From assembly GCA_016401345.1 (NCBI GenBank), contig JAEACG010000001.1, positions 248,001 through 312,000 of the forward strand: DNA of 64,000 nt. The letters are read 5' to 3'. Shown here in pieces: positions 33,665 through 42,818 of this stretch. The notes under the pieces are model-generated. The model was not told the origin of the DNA. It was given only the letters and a program-made list of their open reading frames with translations, and did no database searches. Made by a program: the position numbers and the translations under genes. How positions within the stretch are numbered: position 1 is the stretch's first letter; every line of letters starts with the position of its first letter. This DNA is from Fictibacillus nanhaiensis. GTDB taxonomy: Bacteria > Bacillota > Bacilli > Bacillales > Fictibacillaceae.

Positions 33665-36253
33665 TTATCTTACTTTTTTTTGCAGTTTGTATAACGCGTT
33701 CATCGCATCAAGAGGAGTCATCTCTAATACGTTTAAATTTCTTAACTCTTTGATCAACTCTTGCTCTTTATTGTCTCTTCTATTCGTCTCTTTTTTTTCT
33801 ACAAAAAGACTCAACTGACTTTCTTGAAGATCCTCTTCCCTGGTCACTGAAACTTCTTGAATGGGAAGCGCCTCTCGTTTTTCTTGATTTTCATAGGTTT
33901 GTAAAATTGTTTTTGCTCTAGAGATCACTGGTTCGGGTAGTTCAGCGAGCTCTGCCACTTGTATACCAAAACTTTTATCTGCTTGTCCATCAATGACTTT
34001 ATGCAAAAATACGAGACTTCCATTCTCTTCAACTGCACTTACAAACACATTTTTTAGAGATTGAAGAGACTCTTCTAAGACAGTAAGTTCATGATAATGA
34101 GTAGAGAATAACGTTTTGGCAGCTATTTTCTCATGAATGAATTCAATGATTGATTGCGCTAATGCCATCCCATCATATGTGGAAGTCCCTCGTCCGATCT
34201 CATCTAAAAGGATCAAACTGTTCTCAGTTGCACTCGTAAGAGCAAAGTTCGTCTCGAGCATCTCGACCATGAACGTACTTTGTCCTCCTACTAGATCGTC
34301 AGCCGCTCCAATCCGCGTAAAGATCTGATCAAACATTGGAAGCTCAGCACGATCTGCTGGAACAAAGCAGCCGATCTGCATCATGACCGCTGTAAGCGCC
34401 AACTGGCGCATATACGTACTCTTACCTGCCATGTTTGGACCCGTTATAAGGAGCATATTTCTATCATTATTTAGAACGATGTCGTTAGGTACGTATTCTT
34501 GGGCATCCATGACTTTTTCTACAACCGGATGTCTGCCGTTCACAATATTAACGATTCCATCCTCTGATACTATCGGTCTTACATAACGGTACTGCTCACT
34601 GATTGCAGCAAAAGATTGCATGACATCTAGTTCAGAAATGGCTGATGCAAGCTCTTGAAGCCCTGGAATGAATTGTTTTACATACTCTCTCACTTCCAAA
34701 AAGAGTGTATATTCTAATCCTGAGATTTTCTCTTCCGCTTCTAATATGATTCTTTCTTTCTCTTTAAGTTCTGGTGTAACATATCTCTCAGCGTTCGCGA
34801 GCGTTTGTTTTCGTTCATAACGATCTGGCACTTGTGAAAGGTTCGATTTTGTAACCTCAATGTAGTATCCAAAAATCTTATTAAAACCTATTTTTAAAGA
34901 CTTAATGCCTGAAGCTGCTTTTTCTTGTTGCTCAAGAGAAGCGATCCAGGCTTTACCGTTACTGCTCGCATCTTTATATTGATCCAGCTGCTCATTGTAA
35001 CCTGCTTTGATCAGACCACCTTCTTTAATTTGAATGGGTGCATCATCATGAATAGCAGAATCTAAATAGTCTCTGAGTGTTTTATGTTCATTCATCTTCG
35101 CATGAAGCTCGAGTGCGTATTTCCCTTCAATACTCTTGATCTTTTCTTTTAAGACCGGAACACTGAACAGAGATCTTTTCAATTGTACAAGATCTCTTGG
35201 ACTAGCGTTTCCATAAGATATTTTGGCTATCAATCGTTCCATATCATAAACAGACTTCAATTGTTCTTTGATCTCTTCACGAATAAAGAATTCTCCGATT
35301 AAGTTTTCAACGAGCTGAAGCCGCTTCTCAATCGTTTCTTTTACGAACAACGGCTCTTCCACCCATTGTTTAAGCTTTCTAGCACCCATTGCTGTCATCG
35401 TGGCATCTAACAGCCATAATAGTGAACCTTTTTTTCCTTTTGCTCGGATTGATTCTGTTAATTCTAAATTCCGTTTTGAAAAGGCATCAAGCTTCATTCT
35501 TTTATCGTTCTGCTGAAATTCAACAGCTTTTATATGGTGGAAAGATCGTTTTTGCGTATGAGATAGATAGTTGAACAACCGTCCTGAAGCACGTAATAAG
35601 ATTGGATCAGAGATCGTCTGAACAAGTTGATTAAACTGACTATCTATAGAATTCTCTTCCTGGATAGAAACGGAAGCTTGTCCTGTCTGAGTAACTGTGT
35701 GCGTCCAAGCATCATACAATTCTTTGTTACCAACAATCTCTTTTACACCGTGACTTAAAAGTAATTGAATGAACGAAAACTGATTTCCGTCATATGTATA
35801 TCCCTTCAACTCACCTGTTGAAAGATCACAAAGAACGTATCCATAAGAATCGTTTTCTTTTTCTATCGATACAAGAAAATTATTCTCTCTATCTTGAAGA
35901 AGGTGGTCATCAATAACCGTTCCTGGCGTAATAATCTGGATGACTTCACGTTTCACTACCCCAACAGATAGTTTAGGATCTTCTACTTGTTCGCAGATCG
36001 CTACTCTATGTCCGTTCTCAACTAATGTTTTTATATAACCTGCTGACGAATGATAAGGTATCCCACACATCGGAATTCGATCTTGAGAGCCACCATCTCT
36101 GCTTGTTAGTGTAATTTCAAGGATTTGAGATGCTCGAACAGCATCCTCAAAAAACATTTCATAAAAATCTCCTAGACGGAAAAATAAAAAGGCATCCTGA
36201 TGAGCTGCCTTGATTGATAAATATTGTTGTATCATTGGAGTATATTGAGCCAT
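33665..36253 (-). CDS. mutS: DNA mismatch recognition protein MutS
   Basis: Binds mispaired bases and starts repair with MutL. 862 residues, the usual length. The mismatch-binding domain contains FFRLGDFYEMF (Phe-x-Glu at about 35). The ATPase has Walker A GPNMAGKST (about 610), LILLDEIGRGTSTYDG (Walker B and signature) and STHYHEL. The C-terminal tail ends in a helix-turn-helix and a MutL/beta-clamp-type segment. The ATG at 36253 has AAGGTG upstream; the frame's earlier start lacks an SD. It is followed by mutL in one unit. Confidence 0.98.
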   Translation of the reverse strand: MAQYTPMIQQYLSIKAAHQDAFLFFRLGDFYEMFFEDAVRASQILEITLTSRDGGSQDRIPMCGIPYHSSAGYIKTLVENGHRVAICEQVEDPKLSVGVVKREVIQIITPGTVIDDHLLQDRENNFLVSIEKENDSYGYVLCDLSTGELKGYTYDGNQFSFIQLLLSHGVKEIVGNKELYDAWTHTVTQTGQASVSIQEENSIDSQFNQLVQTISDPILLRASGRLFNYLSHTQKRSFHHIKAVEFQQNDKRMKLDAFSKRNLELTESIRAKGKKGSLLWLLDATMTAMGARKLKQWVEEPLFVKETIEKRLQLVENLIGEFFIREEIKEQLKSVYDMERLIAKISYGNASPRDLVQLKRSLFSVPVLKEKIKSIEGKYALELHAKMNEHKTLRDYLDSAIHDDAPIQIKEGGLIKAGYNEQLDQYKDASSNGKAWIASLEQQEKAASGIKSLKIGFNKIFGYYIEVTKSNLSQVPDRYERKQTLANAERYVTPELKEKERIILEAEEKISGLEYTLFLEVREYVKQFIPGLQELASAISELDVMQSFAAISEQYRYVRPIVSEDGIVNIVNGRHPVVEKVMDAQEYVPNDIVLNNDRNMLLITGPNMAGKSTYMRQLALTAVMMQIGCFVPADRAELPMFDQIFTRIGAADDLVGGQSTFMVEMLETNFALTSATENSLILLDEIGRGTSTYDGMALAQSIIEFIHEKIAAKTLFSTHYHELTVLEESLQSLKNVFVSAVEENGSLVFLHKVIDGQADKSFGIQVAELAELPEPVISRAKTILQTYENQEKREALPIQEVSVTREEDLQESQLSLFVEKKETNRRDNKEQELIKELRNLNVLEMTPLDAMNALYKLQKKVR

Positions 36254-36287
36254 AATTTCACCTTTTTCATAACATTTCAATGTCGCT

Positions 36288-36296
36288 ATTATAACA
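36288..36296 (-). promoter_or_regulatory. Extended -10 promoter of mutSL
   Basis: On the minus strand TGTTATAAT, an extended -10, lies about 35 bases before mutS. No good -35 was found. Confidence 0.45.
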
Positions 36297-36331
36297 TAAT
36301 TCACAGCATCTATCGTTTTCTCTGCATGAAA

Positions 36332-36358
36332 AAAACGGGAAGCTCTCTCCCCGTTTTC
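36332..36358 (-). terminator. Terminator of cotE
   Basis: AAAACGGG/CCCGTTTT with a loop of about 10 bases, starting at the cotE stop. Confidence 0.7.
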
Positions 36359-36930
36359 TATTCTTCCAAATCACCTATTAAAAAGTTCGGATCCAGGTCT
36401 TCAAAATTCTCATCTTCTACATCATATTCCCAATCTCTTGTCTCTACATCATCAAAACCGTCCGGATTCACATATACACAAACTTTTGTTTCTCCGATAA
36501 TTTCACAAACGAACTCTCTTTCTACTTGAACGATCACTTTATTTCCGTTCGGAGAGATCGTCGCTTCTAACGTATTGGGTTCTTGAAGTGCACGGCACGT
36601 AACTTCATATTGATTGCCTAACGCATTCTTATCTCTTACACTGAGATCCACTTTATCTACAAAATGAATGGTCTCTGTTACGACTTCCGTACGAGTATTA
36701 TCATTGTATGAATACCACACGTTGATATCATAGCTTCCCTCTACATCTACTGCTTCACCATTCCGCTTCGGTTTATATGCATGGTTGATGATCCAGCATC
36801 CTAAAATGCTGCTCGGACGATGACTCGGTGCAATTGTATGCGTTGCTTGAGAAAATTTTCTCCCTTTGCCGCAGACCGCTTTTGTGATGATTTCTCTGTA
36901 AGTCAACTCTTGTTCTACGCGTCTTGACAT
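36358..36930 (-). CDS. cotE: Outer spore coat morphogenetic protein CotE
   Basis: Assembles the outer coat of the spore; other outer coat proteins depend on it. 190 residues. The conserved N-terminus ([28 protein letters not shown]) and the central beta-rich region match CotE; the C-terminus is very acidic ([21 protein letters not shown]), as in homologues, and is used for protein contacts. SD GGAGG precedes the ATG. It lies between ymcA and mutS as in B. subtilis. A sigma-E-like promoter is seen upstream, matching its mother-cell expression. Confidence 0.97.
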   Translation of the reverse strand: MSRRVEQELTYREIITKAVCGKGRKFSQATHTIAPSHRPSSILGCWIINHAYKPKRNGEAVDVEGSYDINVWYSYNDNTRTEVVTETIHFVDKVDLSVRDKNALGNQYEVTCRALQEPNTLEATISPNGNKVIVQVEREFVCEIIGETKVCVYVNPDGFDDVETRDWEYDVEDENFEDLDPNFLIGDLEE

Positions 36931-37019
36931 ACATGAATCCCTCCTCTACCAATCTCCATACAGTATATGCTGGGCGGATGCCTATTGTGTCTTCATTTAT
37001 TTGAAACACAATTAGTCTA

Positions 37020-37048
37020 AGTATATGGGCGTTTGTTGTCCAATGTTC
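37020..37048 (-). promoter_or_regulatory. Candidate sigma-E promoter of cotE
   Basis: On the minus strand GAACATT (37042-37048), 14 bases, CATATACT (37020-37027). Each box has one mismatch to the sigma-E consensus (KMATATT / CATACAHT). Confidence 0.5.
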
Positions 37049-37311
37049 TCAAAATATTATATGTGGTGGACGGTACGTGAAATTATTTTCGCGTTTTTAT
37101 TGCTTTTGCAAGTGGTTGATTATCCCTCTAGGATACTCTCTTTACGGGTATGTGAGTCTAAAACGCAATGCGGAATTTGTCGAGGTTTGTAGACTCGTGG
37201 ATAAATGGGGAAAACTTTTGGATTGCATACCAAAACTTCTGGATTGAAGGAACCTGATACCTCTATGGGTATGTGCGAAACACCCAATAAACTGGAATGA
37301 ATCTCAAATAA
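37049..37311. other. Intergenic region with short direct repeats
   Basis: No gene was seen. AAAACTTTTGGATTG (37211-37225) and AAAACTTCTGGATTG (37232-37246) form a direct repeat with 21-base spacing. Confidence 0.5.
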
Positions 37312-37342
37312 AAACACGATGTCTACAAAAGACATCGTGTTT
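37312..37342 (-). terminator. Terminator of ymcA
   Basis: A perfect 13-bp stem (37312-37324 with 37330-37342), loop ACAAA, with an A-rich left flank. Confidence 0.85.
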
Positions 37343-37346
37343 CTGG

Positions 37347-37781
37347 TTAGTGACAGCCGCAGCCGCCTGGAGAACAGCCTTCTTGAGAACCAGTAGTCCC
37401 TTTTAAAAGGTCCCCGCCAGTAGATTCAATGATCTCATCTGTTACTTTGTTAGAGATCGTATGTGAAACCATCTGTAAGATATCATTCACATCACTTTGA
37501 GATTGTTTGAACTCTTGTACGACTGGAATGCTATCAAGCTCAGCCATCAGTGCATCAATCTTTTCTTCTACTTCTCTCGATGCTTCATGTTTTTGATAAT
37601 GTTGAAGATTAACAGCTTGTTTTTGAAGATTCTTAATCTGTCCCATCAATCTTGCTACATTTGAATTTGTATTGATCTGAGCTTCTGCTTTTTTGAAGAA
37701 TTCTACTTCATCAGTCGTTGCGATCATTTTAGCCAGTTCTTTAGCTTTTCCCAAAATTTCTTCTTTCGTATATGTGCTCAT
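37347..37781 (-). CDS. ymcA: RicA/YmcA, biofilm and RNA-processing regulator
   Basis: Subunit of the RicA-RicF-RicT (Y) complex, which binds iron-sulfur clusters and steers RNase Y to mRNAs; needed for biofilm, competence and sporulation in B. subtilis. 144 residues, mostly helical (Com_YlbF-type, about 5-110), with the cysteine cluster CSPGGCGCH at the C-terminus that would ligate the cluster. The ATG at 37781 overlaps the miaB stop (TAATG) and has AGGTGG upstream. Its enzyme partner RNase Y is encoded at 45520. Confidence 0.95.
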   Translation of the reverse strand: MSTYTKEEILGKAKELAKMIATTDEVEFFKKAEAQINTNSNVARLMGQIKNLQKQAVNLQHYQKHEASREVEEKIDALMAELDSIPVVQEFKQSQSDVNDILQMVSHTISNKVTDEIIESTGGDLLKGTTGSQEGCSPGGCGCH

Positions 37782-39301
37782 TAGCCTACCACCTCTGATT
37801 TTTCTTCTACCCAATCGCCGCCAAGGTTCCAAGTTTTCGCATCGGTAATCTGAACTTTGACGATTTCACCTATTAAGTGCTTAGGAGCTTTAAAGTTTAC
37901 TACTTTGTTGGAACCTGTGTGACCTGTTAGTACATCAGGATTCTTTTTACTTTCTCCTTCAACCAGCACTTCTACGACTTTACCGATATATGCTTTGTTC
38001 TTTTCTAATGAGATATCATTCAGCATGGAGTTCAGTCTTTGCAGACGTTCTCGTTTCACTTCCATCGGAACATTGTCTTGCATCTTTGCAGCTGGAGTGC
38101 CTTCACGAGGGGAATAGATAAACGTGTAAGCAGCATCATACTGCACTTCTTTTACTAGAGATAAAGTCTCTTGGAATTGTTCTTCCGTCTCATTTGGAAA
38201 CCCAACAATAATATCCGTAGTTAATGCTACATTCGGCATTGCAACTTTGATCTTGTTTACAAGCTCTAAATAATGTTCACGTGTATATTTACGAGCCATT
38301 AATTTGAGTACATCGCTGTTTCCGTGTTGGACAGGCAGATGCACATGATCTACAATGTTACCGCCTTTAGCTAGTACTTCAATTAACCGATCATCAAAAT
38401 CTCGTGGATGACTTGTTGTAAAACGCAGTCTTGGAATATCGATCTTACGGATCTCATCCATTAGATCGCCAAGACCATACTCTAGATCTTCAAAATCTTT
38501 GCCGTATGCATTCACGTTCTGACCGAGAAGCGTTACTTCTTTATATCCTTCTCTCGCAAGCTGTCTTACTTCTTCAATGATATCTTGAGGATAACGGCTT
38601 CTTTCTTTTCCTCGCGTGTAAGGAACAATACAATATGTACAGAATTTGTCGCAGCCGTACATAATGTTGACCCAGCCTTTAACGTTCCCTTTACGCTTTC
38701 TTGGAAGGTTCTCGACGATATCCCCTTCTTTAGACCAAACTTCAACTACCATCTCTTTTGAGAATAATGCGTTCTCGATGATTTGAGGCAGACGATGAAT
38801 GTTATGAGTACCAAAGATCATATCAACTTGAGGGTACGTGGAAAGAATACGGTTAACAACAGATTCTTCTTGTGACATACAGCCACATACTCCAAGAAGT
38901 AGATTAGGGTTGTTCGCTTTCGTATGTTTTAAATGTCCCAGTTCACCGAACACTTTGTTCTCTGCATTTTCTCGAATGGCACAAGTGTTAAGAAGGATCA
39001 CATCGGCATCTTCAGTAGAATAAGTGATTTCATAACCCATTTCATTCAGAATTCCTGCCATAACCTCTGTATCATGCTCGTTCATCTGACAGCCATACGT
39101 ACGAATATAGAACTTTTTACCAACACCAATATTTTTTAAATTTTCCGGAATAGAAAAATCTTTTAATATTTGTACTTGCTCTTTACCACGCTTTTTCGCG
39201 TCTTTTAAGGAAGGCGGTGCATACGTAGATTGAAAGTATTGTGAGTAGTCTCTTTCTTTTTCGTTCGTCTTCACTTTTTGATTGTCTTTCGTAATATCCA
39301 A
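37781..39301 (-). CDS. miaB: tRNA-2-methylthio-N6-dimethylallyladenosine synthase MiaB
   Basis: Radical-SAM methylthiotransferase that adds the ms2 group to i6A37 made by MiaA. 506 residues. An N-terminal UPF0004 domain has cysteines in [17 protein letters not shown] and GVCGCM (second cluster). The radical-SAM cluster is [15 protein letters not shown] (about 215-230), and a C-terminal TRAM domain follows. A long N-terminal extension is typical of Bacillus MiaB. The start is TTG at 39301 after AAGGAG. ymcA overlaps its end. Confidence 0.97.
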   Translation of the reverse strand: MDITKDNQKVKTNEKERDYSQYFQSTYAPPSLKDAKKRGKEQVQILKDFSIPENLKNIGVGKKFYIRTYGCQMNEHDTEVMAGILNEMGYEITYSTEDADVILLNTCAIRENAENKVFGELGHLKHTKANNPNLLLGVCGCMSQEESVVNRILSTYPQVDMIFGTHNIHRLPQIIENALFSKEMVVEVWSKEGDIVENLPRKRKGNVKGWVNIMYGCDKFCTYCIVPYTRGKERSRYPQDIIEEVRQLAREGYKEVTLLGQNVNAYGKDFEDLEYGLGDLMDEIRKIDIPRLRFTTSHPRDFDDRLIEVLAKGGNIVDHVHLPVQHGNSDVLKLMARKYTREHYLELVNKIKVAMPNVALTTDIIVGFPNETEEQFQETLSLVKEVQYDAAYTFIYSPREGTPAAKMQDNVPMEVKRERLQRLNSMLNDISLEKNKAYIGKVVEVLVEGESKKNPDVLTGHTGSNKVVNFKAPKHLIGEIVKVQITDAKTWNLGGDWVEEKSEVVG

Positions 39302-39377
39302 GACATCTTCACTCCTTATTGCCTTTACTGCTTGGTAATCCGTTCATCTTAAATCTAGTTTTTCATCCAACTGTAAC

Positions 39378-39406
39378 ATTATATCAAAAATTGGATTATA
39401 GTTAAA
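39378..39406 (-). promoter_or_regulatory. Candidate sigma-A promoter of miaB-ymcA
   Basis: On the minus strand TTTAAC (39401-39406), 17 bases, perfect TATAAT (39378-39383). The -35 is weak. Confidence 0.45.
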
Positions 39407-39476
39407 CTTGTAATCGTTTTAGTTTACATAATAAAATTATGGTTTTCAAAAGAAGCCGTTTGATAGGGTCAATAAA

Positions 39477-39522
39477 AAAGTTGACTCCAAAAGCTTCCTG
39501 ATGCGCCTTTAAAGTCAACTTT
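39477..39522 (-). terminator. Probable terminator of kbl
   Basis: AAAGTTGACT/AGTCAACTTT with a large loop (26 bases); a U-run follows on the minus strand. Confidence 0.5.
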
Positions 39523-39530
39523 ACACGTAT

Positions 39531-40709
39531 TTAAATGATATTTAATTCTTTTCCTGCTTTTTCAAATGCATCTAACGCAGCTTGTAGTTCTTCTTTCGTA
39601 TGCTGAGCTGTTACGATTGTTCTTACGCGAGCTTTTCCTTTAGCTACTGTTGGGAAAGCGATACCTTGAGCGAATACACCATACTTCAATAAAGTATCTG
39701 AAAGTTTGTGTGCAAGCGCATCATCACCTACTAAAACTGGTGTGATAGGTGTCTCACTAACTCCTGTATTGAATCCTAGTTCTTTTAATCCCGCTTTAAA
39801 GAACTTCGTGTTCTCCCATAGTCTTTCCATATGTTCTGGCTCTTCTTCTAAAACGTCGATCGCCGCTGAACTTGCTGCGATTACTGCTGGCGGATGTGAT
39901 GTGCTAAACAAGAACGGACGACCTTTATGAATCAGGTAGTCTCTTAACGTTTGCGTACTCGCAATATAGCCACCTAGCACACCAATTGCTTTACTTAATG
40001 TTCCTACTTGAATGTGAACACGACCGTTTAAGTTAAAATGATCGATCGTACCGCGACCGTTCGTTCCTAGTACACCACTCGCATGAGCATCGTCTACCAT
40101 TACGAGTGCATCGTACTTCTCAGCTAATTCTACGATTCCAGGAAGTGGTGCAATGTTTCCATCCATAGAGAAAACCCCGTCTGTTACGACGATTCTTTTT
40201 CTAAACTGTTGTGTCTCTTTTAAAGCCGCTTCTAAATCTTCTAGATCAACGTGTTTGTAGATTCTTCTTTTTGCTTTCGTTAAACGAATACCATCAATAA
40301 TCGATGCATGGTTTAACTCATCAGAAATAACGACGTCTTGATCTGTTAATATAGCAGAAAGAATTCCTTGGTTCGTTGAAAAACCAGATTGGAAGACAAG
40401 ACATGCTTCTGTGTGTTTGAATTCAGCTAATTTTTTTTCAAATTCTTCATGCATGGAAAGAGTTCCAGCAATCGTACGCACAGAGCCCGTACCAACGCCA
40501 AATTCTTCTACAGCTTGTAGGGCTGCTTCTTTCATTTTAGGGTGACTTGTAAGTCCTAAGTAATTGTTGGAAGAAAGCTGAATCACTTCTTTTCCGTTGA
40601 TCACAACTTTAGAACCTTGCTCTGATTCTAGTGGTACAAGCTTTCTAAACGTACCTTCTTCTTTCATATGGTCCAATTCTTCTTGTAGGTATTCAAAACC
40701 TTTCATCAC
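39531..40709 (-). CDS. kbl: Glycine C-acetyltransferase (2-amino-3-ketobutyrate CoA ligase)
   Basis: Splits 2-amino-3-ketobutyrate with CoA to glycine and acetyl-CoA, the second step of threonine breakdown. 392 residues; PLP alpha-oxoamine synthase fold. Seen: [12 protein letters not shown] (about 46), [11 protein letters not shown] (about 73), [22 protein letters not shown] with the PLP Asp (about 205) and the Lys in [13 protein letters not shown] (about 240). The start may be GTG 40709 or the next codon ATG. It is 21 bases after tdh, so the two act as a pair, as in B. subtilis. Confidence 0.97.
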   Translation of the reverse strand: MMKGFEYLQEELDHMKEEGTFRKLVPLESEQGSKVVINGKEVIQLSSNNYLGLTSHPKMKEAALQAVEEFGVGTGSVRTIAGTLSMHEEFEKKLAEFKHTEACLVFQSGFSTNQGILSAILTDQDVVISDELNHASIIDGIRLTKAKRRIYKHVDLEDLEAALKETQQFRKRIVVTDGVFSMDGNIAPLPGIVELAEKYDALVMVDDAHASGVLGTNGRGTIDHFNLNGRVHIQVGTLSKAIGVLGGYIASTQTLRDYLIHKGRPFLFSTSHPPAVIAASSAAIDVLEEEPEHMERLWENTKFFKAGLKELGFNTGVSETPITPVLVGDDALAHKLSDTLLKYGVFAQGIAFPTVAKGKARVRTIVTAQHTKEELQAALDAFEKAGKELNII

Positions 40710-40730
40710 GTGTTTAAGCCCCTTTCGATT

Positions 40731-41771
40731 TTAAGGAATAAGTACTACTTTCCCGCAATTCCCCTTTATCATTAAATCAAAGCCTTCTTCAAACTTTTCA
40801 AGTGGAAGTGTGTGTGTAATGATTGCTTCTGGGTGCATGCTTCCTGACTGTAAAAGTCCTGAGACTTGTTGCCATGTTTCATACATTTTTCTTCCTGTGA
40901 TCCCTTGTACGGTAACTCCTTTAAACACAACATCGTTTGTTAGATCGATCTCAACAGGTTTAACAGGCAGACTTAAAATAGAAACACGACCGCCGTTTGT
41001 GATCATTTTAAACCCTTGGTCGATCGCAACAGGATGACCGCTCATCTCACAAACAACATCCACACCATTACCATCTGTTAGTTCCATTACTCTTTCAACA
41101 GGGTCGATCGATTTTGGATTGATCACTTCTGTCGCACCTATCTTTTTAGCAAGATCTAGACGATAATCATTCAGATCGATAGCGATCACCTGGCTTGCAC
41201 CTGCCGCTTTAGCAACGTTAACCGCCATGACACCGATCGGTCCGCATCCGATGACAGCCACTGTTTTACCAGCAACATCACCAGCTAAAACAGTATGAAC
41301 AGCATTTCCCATCGGCTCTTGAATCGATCCATGTTCAAACGGCATCTTAGGATCGTTTTTCCAGATGTTCTCAGATGGCATTGCTACATACTCTGCAAAA
41401 CACCCGTGCGTATCGACACCGATGATCTTCGTGTTCTTACAGATGTGAAACTGTCCTTTTAAACATTGTGGACAAGAATGACAGACTATATGTGTTTCAG
41501 CTGATACATGATCTCCAACAGATACATTCGTAACAGCGCTTCCAACTTTTTCAACAACCCCTGAAAACTCATGTCCAAATACATATGGCGTTTTCACACG
41601 ACTCTGTGACCACTCATCCCATGTGTAAATATGGACATCTGTTCCACAGATTGAAGTCGCTTTAACTTTGATTAATACTTCACTCTCGTTGATTTCAGGA
41701 ATATCTACTGTTTCTAATCTAGCTCCATAACCCGCATGATGCTTAACAATTGCTTTCATTTTTCCTTGCAC
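40731..41771 (-). CDS. tdh: L-threonine 3-dehydrogenase
   Basis: Zinc-dependent, NAD-linked medium-chain dehydrogenase that oxidises threonine to 2-amino-3-ketobutyrate, used by Kbl. 346 residues. Catalytic zinc: CGTDVHIY (about 43) and GHEFSG (about 67). Structural zinc: four Cys in CHSCPQCLKGQFHIC (about 98-112). The NAD fold has GCGPIGVMAV (about 175). GTG at 41771 is chosen: GAGGGG lies 7 bases upstream, and the N-terminus VQGKMKAIV then fits B. subtilis Tdh; an ATG at 41759 is the alternative. Confidence 0.96.
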   Translation of the reverse strand: MQGKMKAIVKHHAGYGARLETVDIPEINESEVLIKVKATSICGTDVHIYTWDEWSQSRVKTPYVFGHEFSGVVEKVGSAVTNVSVGDHVSAETHIVCHSCPQCLKGQFHICKNTKIIGVDTHGCFAEYVAMPSENIWKNDPKMPFEHGSIQEPMGNAVHTVLAGDVAGKTVAVIGCGPIGVMAVNVAKAAGASQVIAIDLNDYRLDLAKKIGATEVINPKSIDPVERVMELTDGNGVDVVCEMSGHPVAIDQGFKMITNGGRVSILSLPVKPVEIDLTNDVVFKGVTVQGITGRKMYETWQQVSGLLQSGSMHPEAIITHTLPLEKFEEGFDLMIKGNCGKVVLIP

Positions 41772-41808
41772 AGAAACACCCCTCACTAAAACCTTAAATA
41801 TCATATCC

Positions 41809-41837
41809 ATAATAATTGTACATGGATTGAACAACAA
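41809..41837 (-). promoter_or_regulatory. Candidate sigma-A promoter of tdh-kbl
   Basis: On the minus strand TTGTTG (41832-41837), 17 bases, TATTAT (41809-41814). Confidence 0.5.
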
Positions 41838-41917
41838 GGTAAAGAGCAGTGTCCATTTCACGTGGACAATCGCAGATACCAAAAAAAATTGCGGAAATTT
41901 TTTTATTTAGAAAAAAA

Positions 41918-41943
41918 CCCCTCTCCTAATTTTAGGAGAAGGG
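41918..41943 (-). terminator. Terminator of korAB
   Basis: CCCcTCTCCTAA/TTAGGAGAaGGG with a short loop; an A-run on the left gives a U-tract. Confidence 0.75.
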
Positions 41944-41950
41944 CTCGGTC

Positions 41951-42817
41951 TTACATGAATTCTGACATCAATTGATTGAACTTTTCCTCAGGTAAATTCA
42001 AGTCTACCTTCGCAAGTGCTTCCTTGCTGTATCCATGAGCCAGATCTTGGTATGAAGGCTTTACCTTGTCTTGATAGATGATCCCTTTTACAAGACCTTT
42101 GTTTTCCATCAATGTCTGCATAGCCATCATACGGTTTGAAGAATCATAGTCTTCGATTGTGCCTAAGGATACGAGATGCTCTTTAAACCAATCATATGTG
42201 TTTACTTTGTTGTAAGTAACACATGGAGAGAATACATTGATCAACGAGAACCCTTTATGATTGATCCCAGCTTCGATAATCGAAGTTAATTCTTTTAGGT
42301 CTGTTGAGAAACTTTGAGCCACAAACGTAGCACCAGCCGTTAAAGCAAGTTCCATAACGCCGATCGCTGACTCTACAGATCCTTCTGGCGTACTCTTCGT
42401 TTTAAAACCAACATCAGATCGAGGTGATGTTTGTCCTTTTGTTAAACCATAAATCTGGTTGTCCATAACAATATAGGTAATATCGATGTTTCTTCTGATC
42501 GCATGTACGGTATGACCCATTCCGATCGCGAACCCATCTCCGTCTCCACCTGAAGCAATAACAGTCAGATCACGGTTTGCCATCTTAACACCTTGTGCGA
42601 TTGGCAATGAGCGGCCGTGAATACCATGAAAACCATAAGACTTGATATACCCTGAAATACGTCCTGAACAGCCGATTCCTGATACTACAGCTAGATTATC
42701 TGGTTCTAAACCTACATTTGCAGCTGCTCTTTGAATAGCCGCCTGTACAGAAAAATCTCCACATCCTGGACACCAGTTCGGTTTGATGCTGTTACGAAAA
42801 TCTTTAAATGTAGCCAT
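41951..42817 (-). CDS. korB: 2-oxoacid:ferredoxin oxidoreductase, beta subunit
   Basis: TPP-binding subunit of a 2-oxoglutarate (or other 2-oxoacid) ferredoxin oxidoreductase, which forms acyl-CoA and reduces ferredoxin. 288 residues. CPGCG near residue 16 supplies cluster ligands; the TPP motif is GGDGDGFAIGMGH to MDNQIYGLTKGQ (about 90-130). GIGCSGRI (about 48) is family-typical. The ATG is 1 base after the korA stop, so the subunits are co-translated. Substrate choice cannot be proved from sequence; KorAB is the usual call in Bacillus at this locus. Confidence 0.93.
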   Translation of the reverse strand: MATFKDFRNSIKPNWCPGCGDFSVQAAIQRAAANVGLEPDNLAVVSGIGCSGRISGYIKSYGFHGIHGRSLPIAQGVKMANRDLTVIASGGDGDGFAIGMGHTVHAIRRNIDITYIVMDNQIYGLTKGQTSPRSDVGFKTKSTPEGSVESAIGVMELALTAGATFVAQSFSTDLKELTSIIEAGINHKGFSLINVFSPCVTYNKVNTYDWFKEHLVSLGTIEDYDSSNRMMAMQTLMENKGLVKGIIYQDKVKPSYQDLAHGYSKEALAKVDLNLPEEKFNQLMSEFM

Positions 42818-42818
42818 A

